From SBAX01 sp964646605 (GTDB lineage Bacteria; Planctomycetota; Phycisphaerae; UBA1845): 21,632 nucleotides of DNA. The notes below the pieces were generated by a model. It saw only the letters and a program-made list of their open reading frames with translations. It was not told where the DNA came from and did no database searches. The position numbers and the translations under genes are program-made. The stretch lies in NCBI GenBank assembly GCA_964646605.1, contig CAZYEX010000083.1, positions 1 to 21,632 on the forward strand, written 5' to 3'. This document shows, piece after piece, positions 1 through 5,053 of this stretch; position 1 is the first letter of the stretch, and every line of letters begins with the position of its first letter.

Positions 1-1280
1 CGGCGCTGCGCCTCGTCCGACAACGATGCGTCGGTGGGCGCGCGTGGCCCGCCGTCGCCGCCGTCGCCGCCCGCGCCCTGAGCACCGAATCGCGATCCGC
101 CGCTGCCGCCATTCCCCCCGCCGCCGCCATTACCGCCCGCACCGCTTGCGCCGCCGGTTCCGCCGTTGCCGGTGGTCAGCGTGTTGTTCTCGATCAGGAT
201 GCCGGTCGAGTTGACCAAGAGGATCGCGAAGGAGCCGCCGCCGCCCTGACCGCCCCGGCCGCCAGCGCCGCCCTCGCCACCGGCGCCGCCACCGCCGCCG
301 CCACCGCCGCAAGCGAACACGAGTGCGCCGCCGCCGCCGCCACCACCACCGCCGCCGCCACCGGCCCCGCCCGTGTTTCCGTTCTCGCCCGCAGCCGGTT
401 GATACTCGCCATCCGCGATTGTGTCGATGTTCGAGGCGCCGGCACCGGGATCACCACCGCCGCCATTGCCGCCGGAAGTCCCGTCGTCTCCGCCCTCACC
501 GATCACCCCGCCTTCGCCACCGGTGCCTCTGTTGCTGCCGCCGCCGCTTCCACCTTCAAATCCGCCAGCCGCACCGCCTGTGCCGCCGTTTCCACCTCCG
601 GCACCTAGGCTCGACGACCCACCCGTGCCGCCCACAGTGTCGGGCGGGCATATCGAAGCGTTATCGCCGCCACCGCCGTTGCTGCTGCGATCCCCCGTTT
701 CGCCCGTCGCCCCCGGCGCGCCGTCGGCGCCGTTCCCGGCCACGATCTCGTTCTCGACGATCCTCACGCCGGTGCTGTTCACCAACCGAACGCCGACGGA
801 ACTGCCGCCATCGACCCCGTTTCCGGCGACGATGGTGAAGCCGCTAACGGTCAGCGACTCGACTCCGTCGCCGTTGACCGCGGTGGGGCCGCCGACGATG
901 GTCGTTGGTGACACGCTGGGGCACTGCACCCAGGAGGCGCGATCGAAGCCTCCCAATAGATTGACATTGGAGCGCAGGGTGATGGTCTGGTTATAGACGC
1001 CGCCAGCCACATGGACATTGCCCCCGCCGGAATCAGACAGCCGGTCGATCGCGGCTTGAATCGTCGCGAACGGATCGTTCTTGCCGCCGAGGTTGGCATC
1101 GTTGCCGAACGAGCCTGCAACAAAGAAGTCCGAGTTTGTCTCTCCGGCTGCATCGCCGACGCATTGCCCGCCGCCGTTTCCCGGCACGGCTGGGCAACCC
1201 GCGCAAAGGGCCAAGAGAATCGGAGCCGCCACCCACCGCCAAGGGCTCCTGGACGCCGCTCTGTTCATTGGATTATCCAT
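1..1280 (-). CDS. Exported Gly-rich right-handed beta-helix protein, partial (3' end outside window)
   Basis: An uninterrupted minus-strand reading frame of 426 codons begins at ATG 1280 and leaves the left edge with no stop. A Shine-Dalgarno GGGAG lies 8 bases before this ATG; a second ATG at 1268 has no such site. Residues 1-30 form a signal peptide ending ALLALCAGC-like (seen: ILLALCAGC), so lipidation is possible, although position -3 is Cys and not a typical lipobox residue. The mature start (GSFGNDANLGG..DPFATIQAAID) resembles the N-terminus of DUF1565/pectate-lyase-like beta-helix proteins. Rung-like units with the core LVNSTG..I.EN are seen at 732-792 and again at 164-230. Between and after them are long Gly/Asn/Ala-rich stretches, encoded by GGC/GGT runs. 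The role is probably cell-surface or extracellular; no enzyme activity can be assigned. The Pro-rich frames on the plus strand here are its antisense shadow. Confidence 0.85.
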   Translation of the reverse strand, partial: MDNPMNRAASRSPWRWVAAPILLALCAGCPAVPGNGGGQCVGDAAGETNSDFFVAGSFGNDANLGGKNDPFATIQAAIDRLSDSGGGNVHVAGGVYNQTITLRSNVNLLGGFDRASWVQCPSVSPTTIVGGPTAVNGDGVESLTVSGFTIVAGNGVDGGSSVGVRLVNSTGVRIVENEIVAGNGADGAPGATGETGDRSSNGGGGDNASICPPDTVGGTGGSSSLGAGGGNGGTGGAAGGFEGGSGGGSNRGTGGEGGVIGEGGDDGTSGGNGGGGDPGAGASNIDTIADGEYQPAAGENGNTGGAGGGGGGGGGGGGALVFACGGGGGGGGAGGEGGAGGRGGQGGGGSFAILLVNSTGILIENNTLTTGNGGTGGASGAGGNGGGGGNGGSGGSRFGAQGAGGDGGDGGPRAPTDASLSDEAQR

Positions 1281-1640
1281 AAAGGCATCTCCCAGACGGC
1301 GTCGGGCCGCAACGCCGATCGTGTTTGTGACAGGCCCGAGGTTGCAGTCCGGCCCCGGCCCGGATGACCAGGGATCCACAATCCCGCCTTTTCCAGATGG
1401 CCCTTGCCCGAAAGAACGCGAACCCACAAGAATGTCCCTGCCCCTCGATTCAGTGGGCTTGTGCGTACACCGACATTTTCCGTTTAGCCCTCGCATGTAC
1501 GACACCGCAGCCCGAGCAAGCACGCTACTAGGGCCGAGCTCGGACGTCAAGCCGTGGTAATGGGCGCGTAATCCGGACGCACCGTACGAACCCCGAATAG
1601 CCGAGCGGTCCCCTGCACAGCTTGGCCTTCGGATGCTGAT
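1281..1640. other. Intergenic region without recognisable gene
   Basis: I read all frames of this stretch between the start of the Gly-rich beta-helix gene and the IS21 remnant and found no reading frame with family resemblance, no RNA gene and no convincing sigma70-type promoter. It presumably holds the promoter of the minus-strand beta-helix gene, but I cannot point to it. Confidence 0.5.
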
Positions 1641-1678
1641 GGGCCTTTTTGGAAGGCCGGTCAGGCCGGAGGTACAGG

Positions 1679-1900
1679 ATGCTGACGGTGGAAGACTACG
1701 GACAGATTCGCAGAGCGCATCATGACGGGATAAGCATCCGGGCCATGGCCCGGGCGTTCCATCGCTCGCGGTGCAAGATGCGGGAAGCCTTGACCCATCC
1801 GCAGCCGGAGGGCTACACCTTGGCCACTTCGACCATGAGTTCCACCTCGACGGCGGCGTTGAGGGGAAGCTCCGCGGCGCCCACTGCCGATCGCGCGTGA
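1679..1900 (+). pseudogene. N-terminal remnant of IS21-family transposase (IstA-like)
   Basis: ATG 1679 is preceded by a GGAGG ribosome binding site at 1668-1672. The first ~47 residues (MLTVEDYGQIRRAHHDG..., then IRAMARAFHRSR, then REALTHPQPEGY) match the helix-turn-helix N-terminus of IS21-family IstA transposases, which begin MLTVE(E/D)Y..IRR and reach HP.P..Y near residue 45. After about 1820 the frame runs antisense through ridA and stops at 1898-1900, so the remaining ~450 residues of a normal IstA, the catalytic DDE core and the partner ATPase IstB are all absent. The ridA stop codon (1813-1815, minus strand) lies inside the last recognisable IstA codons, so the element's break point coincides with the 3' end of ridA. 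Upstream, GGCCTT/AAGGCC (1642-1647 and 1653-1658) forms a small hairpin. The fragment is non-functional for transposition. Confidence 0.75.
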
Positions 1901-2277
1901 CGACCTGCCTCGCCAAAGATCTTGACGAGTAGATCGCTGGCCCCGTTGGCGACCTTGGGCTGCTCCGTGAAGCCCGGCGAACTGTTGACATAAACGCAGA
2001 CGCGCACGATGCGCACAATCCGGTCGATTCCGCCGATGAGTTGATCGATGGCCGCGAGCCCGTTCATAGCCGCCACTTCGCACGCCTTCATCGCGTCCTC
2101 GATCGGCAAGTCCTTGGGAACTTTGCCCGCGTAGAGAATTTTGCCGTCGCGGATGGGCACTTGCCCGCTGGTGAAGACCAGCTCGCCGCTGCGCACGGCC
2201 GGAGTGTAGCTCGCCACCGGCTTGGCGACCGGCGGCAGCGTGAGGTTCAACTCGACCAGACGTTGACTAGGCGTCAT
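1813..2277 (-). CDS. ridA: RidA family protein (YjgF/YER057c/UK114), reactive enamine/imine deaminase
   Basis: The 154-residue product matches the RidA family over its whole length. RidA proteins hydrolyse reactive enamine/imine intermediates released by PLP enzymes and act as cytoplasmic trimers. Visible features are the N-terminal SGELVFTSGQVP strand, the central KVPKDLPIEDAMKACEVAA helix region, and the C-terminal HARSAVGAAELPLNAAVEVE segment with the conserved Arg of the substrate pocket and the VE(V/I)E strand. The length and an N-terminal lead of about 20 residues fit the longer RidA subgroup. ATG 2277 overlaps the end of scpA by 11 bases, so it is probably translationally coupled as the last gene of trpS-scpA-ridA. 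The stop codon lies within the IS21 remnant; the C-terminus nevertheless looks full length. Confidence 0.93.
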   Translation of the reverse strand: MTPSQRLVELNLTLPPVAKPVASYTPAVRSGELVFTSGQVPIRDGKILYAGKVPKDLPIEDAMKACEVAAMNGLAAIDQLIGGIDRIVRIVRVCVYVNSSPGFTEQPKVANGASDLLVKIFGEAGRHARSAVGAAELPLNAAVEVELMVEVAKV

Positions 2278-3253
2278 GGCCCGACTCCTTTACCGCGTCC
2301 GTATCGTAGGGCAAGCCCGTCGCATCGCTAAAATCGATGTCCCCTGCCAGGACGGGAATGTCGAACTCCGCCCCCAGACCTCCCGTGTCGACCAACTCCT
2401 CGTCGTTCTCTGCGTCCGAGGACAAGTTGATCTCCGAGGCGATCGCCGCTGCAGCATGGGCAAACGGACCCGCGACCGAGTCCGACGAGCCGTCGGCCGC
2501 CGCCCCGAACGACTCGTCGACGGCGTCCAGAGGGGTCGGGTCGAGCAGGTGAATGAGGATGGGGCCGAAGGGGCGATCCTGCACCGCCCGAATCCGCCGC
2601 TGACGGATGAGTTCCAGCAACGCCAGGAACAAGCCGATCATCTCCGCCCGCGTTCGACCCGTGAAAATGTCCACGAAGTCCTGCGACCCGCCCGCCCGCT
2701 GAATGGAATCCACGATGTCCTCGGCGTGAAGTGTCAACGGAGTGTCATCGACGCCCACGTGATGCACCGCCCCGGCCTTGCCCGTCTGGGCCAGCAGGCG
2801 GTTGAAGGCGGCGAACAGGTCCCAGATGTCCAGGTTTTCCAGGGGCACCTCGTCCGCCGCCGCGGTGGGGATTACAGGCTGACGCTCGAACCGCAAGGCC
2901 CGCTCCGACGCCGAATCCTCCAACGACCGAGCCGCATCCTTGAACTTCTTGTATTCCAAAAGCTGGCGGACCAACTCCATCCGCGGGTCGAGGATCTCCT
3001 CATCGCCCTCCTCGGCCGGCGGATTCGGCAGCAACGTACGCGACTTGATCTCCATCAACGTCGCCGCCAACACCAAAAACTCGCTCACCAACTCCGGATC
3101 GAGTGCCTGCAAAAGCCCGACGTAGCTCAGGTATTGCTCCGTGATTCGGGAGATGGGAATGTCGTAAATGTCGATTTCGTCGCGCTTGATCAGGAACAGC
3201 AGCAGATCAAGCGGGCCGTGATAGATGTCCAACGCGACGCGGTATTCGCTCAA
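2267..3253 (-). CDS. scpA: Segregation and condensation protein A (kleisin)
   Basis: The 328-residue protein is the kleisin that bridges the head and neck of SMC dimers and works with ScpB in chromosome condensation and segregation. The N-terminal SMC-neck-binding domain (VALDIYHGPLDLLLFLIKRD, residues ~6-25, then DIYDIPISRITEQYL) is typical. A C-terminal winged-helix domain follows at about residues 155-235 (RAEMIGLFLALLELIRQRRI). Roughly 90 further residues are acidic and Ser/Ala-rich; they exceed the usual ~250-residue length and are probably disordered. I chose TTG 3253 as start: its TTGA overlaps the trpS stop by three bases, and a GGGAG site lies 7 bases upstream inside trpS. The frame stays open about 98 codons further upstream, but that part is antisense-like Arg/Gly-rich sequence within trpS. 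No scpB is in the window. Confidence 0.93.
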   Translation of the reverse strand: MSEYRVALDIYHGPLDLLLFLIKRDEIDIYDIPISRITEQYLSYVGLLQALDPELVSEFLVLAATLMEIKSRTLLPNPPAEEGDEEILDPRMELVRQLLEYKKFKDAARSLEDSASERALRFERQPVIPTAAADEVPLENLDIWDLFAAFNRLLAQTGKAGAVHHVGVDDTPLTLHAEDIVDSIQRAGGSQDFVDIFTGRTRAEMIGLFLALLELIRQRRIRAVQDRPFGPILIHLLDPTPLDAVDESFGAAADGSSDSVAGPFAHAAAAIASEINLSSDAENDEELVDTGGLGAEFDIPVLAGDIDFSDATGLPYDTDAVKESGHDA

Positions 3254-4233
3254 CTGCGCGCTCCCTTTGCAATCACGATCCCGCAGGCATCGCGGACGTC
3301 CTCCATGACCTCGCGGGCGACGGCCCGAGCCCGGCGACCCGCCGCAGCGAGCATATCCTCGACAAAATCGCGGTCGGCGGCAAGTTTCTCCCGCCGCTCC
3401 CGCGCTCCGCCGAGCACGCGCTCGACGACCTCCGCAAGCAAACCCTTGGCCTCCCCGTACCCCATCCCCCCGCGAACGTACCGCTCCCGCAACGCGGCGA
3501 CCTCCTCGGCGGAGGCCATCAGCTTGTACAACGCAAAGACATTGCACGCCTCGGGGTTCTTGGCATCGGCGACCGCCGTGCTGTCCGTCTTGATGCTCAT
3601 GATCCGCTTTTTCGTCTCCCCAGGCGGATCGAAGAGGTTGATGGCGTTGCCGTAGCTCTTGGACATTTTCTGCCCGTCCACGCCGGGGACGATCATGGCC
3701 TCGTTGAGCTTCGCTTCGGGGCGCTTGAGCACCTCCCGTCCGAACGTCGTGTTGAAATACCCGGCCATGTCCTGGGTCATCTCGATGTGCTGGACTTGAT
3801 CCTTCCCCACCGGCACCCAGTCGCTACGATAGATCAGAATGTCCGCAGCCATGAGCAGCGGATAAGTGAATAGCCCCGTCGACGAGGCGATGCCCTTGGC
3901 CACCTTGTCCTTATACGAGGTCGCCCGTTCGAGGAGCCCCATCCCCGTCACCGTGGAAAGAATCCATGCCAGCTCCGTCACCTCCGGCACGTCGCTTTGG
4001 CGAAACAGGCACGCCTTCTTCGGGTCGAGGCCCAGGGCGAGGTAATCCAACGCCACGTCGAGCGTCAGCTCGCGGAGCAGCTTGGCGTCCTGCACCGTGG
4101 TCAGCGAGTGATAGTTGGCTATGAAGAAAAAGCAGTCATGAGCCTCTTGCAACTCGATGTGCTGCCTCATCGCCCCCAGGTAGTTCCCGAGGTGCAACTT
4201 GCCGCTCGACTGAATGCCCGAAAGTACTCGCAT
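3250..4233 (-). CDS. trpS: Tryptophanyl-tRNA synthetase
   Basis: This 327-residue class Ic aminoacyl-tRNA synthetase charges tRNA-Trp with tryptophan using ATP. The HIGH-type motif is HLGN at residues 14-17 in SGKLHLGNYLG, the KMSKS loop is intact at 189-193 (GQKMSKSYGN), and the PVGKDQVQH segment (141-149) is the family's conserved substrate-binding region. ATG 4233 has an AGAGG site 6 bases upstream and gives the canonical MRVLSGIQ start; an upstream in-frame extension to 4296 reads through repeat sequence and is rejected. Length is normal for bacterial TrpS. The stop overlaps the scpA TTG start, so this is the first gene of a three-gene operon. A second, diverged copy of its first 27 codons lies about 640 bases upstream (4775-4873). 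Confidence 0.97.
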   Translation of the reverse strand: MRVLSGIQSSGKLHLGNYLGAMRQHIELQEAHDCFFFIANYHSLTTVQDAKLLRELTLDVALDYLALGLDPKKACLFRQSDVPEVTELAWILSTVTGMGLLERATSYKDKVAKGIASSTGLFTYPLLMAADILIYRSDWVPVGKDQVQHIEMTQDMAGYFNTTFGREVLKRPEAKLNEAMIVPGVDGQKMSKSYGNAINLFDPPGETKKRIMSIKTDSTAVADAKNPEACNVFALYKLMASAEEVAALRERYVRGGMGYGEAKGLLAEVVERVLGGARERREKLAADRDFVEDMLAAAGRRARAVAREVMEDVRDACGIVIAKGARS

Positions 4234-4670
4234 GCACAACCTCTGAACGAAGACCACCCTTGGGCGTCCCAGCGGGACGCAGTGAGAATAGCCCACCGAT
4301 TCATCGGTGGGAAGCGGAGTGGGAGGAATTCAAGTCCCGGAAGGACGGCAGATCGTCGGAGCCACCGCGTCGATCGTCTCCGCGGACCTTGGTACCGGCC
4401 CCTGCGGTTTCCGCCCCTTGAAAGTCGGGGTGGCGTTCGACCGTGCCCATGATGCGATGATGCTACAGTGCGTCGCACGACCGCGTCTTCGATCGCCTGG
4501 AAGGCGTTCTCGCTGAGCGGGTTTCGCCGCACGGTTTCCAGCCAGGCGTCCACGTCGAGCGGTGGGCGGACGATGCGCTTGATCGCCTGACTAAAGGACT
4601 CCGATCCGTTCTTGGCGCGTTTCAACCGGCTGTACGCTTCCAGGTCGATGGTGATCGTCTTCGTGGCCAT
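4167..4670 (-). CDS. Orphan VapB-type antitoxin with degenerate 3' end
   Basis: ATG 4670 begins MATKTITIDLEAYSRLKRAK..., followed by SFSQAIKRIV, the pattern of the VapB-like antitoxin family (PF02697-type, about 70-80 residues). Such proteins pair with PIN-domain VapC toxins and repress their own operon. Only residues 1 to about 75 (4670 to about 4445) look like the family. The frame then continues through the hairpin repeat block and into the first 67 bases of trpS, giving an Arg/Pro-rich tail that is probably not native. No VapC follows: the next 200 bases hold no frame with a PIN-domain start (LDTS) or acidic residues in order. The gene keeps a good promoter (4703-4732) and an operator-like palindrome (4681-4702). 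A GTG at 4700 is an alternative start but lies within the palindrome. It may be an orphan regulator or a decaying toxin-antitoxin remnant. Confidence 0.65.
   Translation of the reverse strand: MATKTITIDLEAYSRLKRAKNGSESFSQAIKRIVRPPLDVDAWLETVRRNPLSENAFQAIEDAVVRRTVASSHHGHGRTPPRLSRGGNRRGRYQGPRRRSTRWLRRSAVLPGLEFLPLRFPPMNRWAILTASRWDAQGWSSFRGCACEYFRAFSRAASCTSGTTWGR
4262..4400. repeat. Hairpin-rich interspersed-repeat-like block in front of trpS
   Basis: The spacer before trpS is a chain of compact inverted repeats: GCGTCCC-AGC-GGGACGC (4264-4280), CCCACCGAT-TC-ATCGGTGGG (4292-4311), GTCC-CGGAA-GGAC (4334-4346) and CCGCG...CGCGG (4365-4385). The first two are perfect. From general knowledge, motifs of the GTCCC...GGGAC and CCCACCGAT...ATCGGTGGG kind recur between genes in planctomycete and some other genomes, so I read this as an interspersed repeat and not as a dedicated trpS attenuator. 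It separates trpS from the vapB-like gene and lies where a vapC partner would be expected. The repeat assignment is inference; the hairpins are seen directly. Confidence 0.5.
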
Positions 4671-4680
4671 GGGGTGTTCT

Positions 4681-4702
4681 CCGTGTACATGCACATACAC
4701 GG
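4681..4702. promoter_or_regulatory. Near-perfect 22-bp palindrome upstream of vapB, likely autoregulatory operator
   Basis: CCGTGTA and TACACGG arms flank an 8-base centre, and 9 of 11 base pairs match. It sits just downstream of the -10 hexamer and ends 11 bases before the vapB start codon, where the transcription start would fall. Antitoxins of this type commonly bind such palindromes to repress their own operon. Binding by this VapB is inference. Confidence 0.6.
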
Positions 4703-4732
4703 ATCATAGCCGACGGGACGTGGAAGGTTCAA
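4703..4732 (-). promoter_or_regulatory. Sigma70-type promoter for the vapB-like gene
   Basis: On the minus strand TTGAAC (4727-4732) and TATGAT (4703-4708) are separated by 18 bases. The -10 box differs from consensus at one position. The start of transcription would fall in the adjoining palindrome. Confidence 0.55.
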
Positions 4733-4774
4733 CCCCGCCAGCCTGGAAATAACGCAGTGGCGGAACGAGCGAAA

Positions 4775-4873
4775 TCAGAGCCGGTCTGGCCGCTCGAGGT
4801 GCTGCCGCATCGCGCCCAGGTAATTCCCCAGTTGCAACTTCCCGCCCGATTGAATGCCCGAAAGAACACGCAT
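4775..4873 (-). pseudogene. Diverged duplicate of the trpS 5' end (32-codon fragment)
   Basis: ATG 4873 opens a 32-residue frame, MRVLSGIQSGGKLQLGNYLG then AMRQHLERPDRL and TGA. The first 27 codons match trpS codon for codon: 70 of 81 bases are identical, and most differences are at third positions. The resemblance extends into the leader (GTTCAG before the start in both copies). After codon 27 similarity ends abruptly and a stop follows. The HIGH-like motif is altered from HLGN to QLGN, and all the catalytic domain is missing, so the fragment cannot be a synthetase. It has the same strand and order as trpS with the vapB-like gene between. It is either the relic of a second trpS or the scar of a recombination event. 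Confidence 0.85.
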
Positions 4874-4945
4874 GAAGCTCTCCTGAACGGATCTTCGTGG
4901 GCAAGGTTCTCAATATCAAGAACCGAGATTGCGGTCGTGTTCGAG

Positions 4946-4975
4946 TTGACGACACTCATGCCGAGGCGGTAGAAT
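4946..4975 (+). promoter_or_regulatory. Sigma70-type promoter for the kelch-repeat gene
   Basis: TTGACG (4946-4951) and TAGAAT (4970-4975) are 18 bases apart, about 80 bases ahead of the ATG at 5054. The same TTGA..-18-TAGAAT arrangement occurs before the secreted protein at 18517. Confidence 0.5.
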
Positions 4976-5053
4976 CTTCATCGCCGCCCTTGGCCTAGCA
5001 TCTGCGGACATGTAGCACGATCGCTTGCATGCTGTTCGAGGGAGGAGATTCCA

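Noticed and set aside
421..996. Plus-strand Pro-rich reading frame of 191 codons
   Set aside because: It is the complement of the Gly-rich beta-helix gene; the minus frame has signal peptide, ribosome site and beta-helix motifs.
2276..3655. Plus-strand frame of 459 codons across scpA and trpS
   Set aside because: Its product is an Arg/Gln-rich antisense shadow of two clearly identified genes.
4234..4330. Possible T-box riboswitch before trpS (AAGGGTGGT near the start codon)
   Set aside because: No specifier stem, no T-box core continuation and no terminator/antiterminator pair; the hairpins fit interspersed repeats better, and T-boxes are not expected in this phylum.
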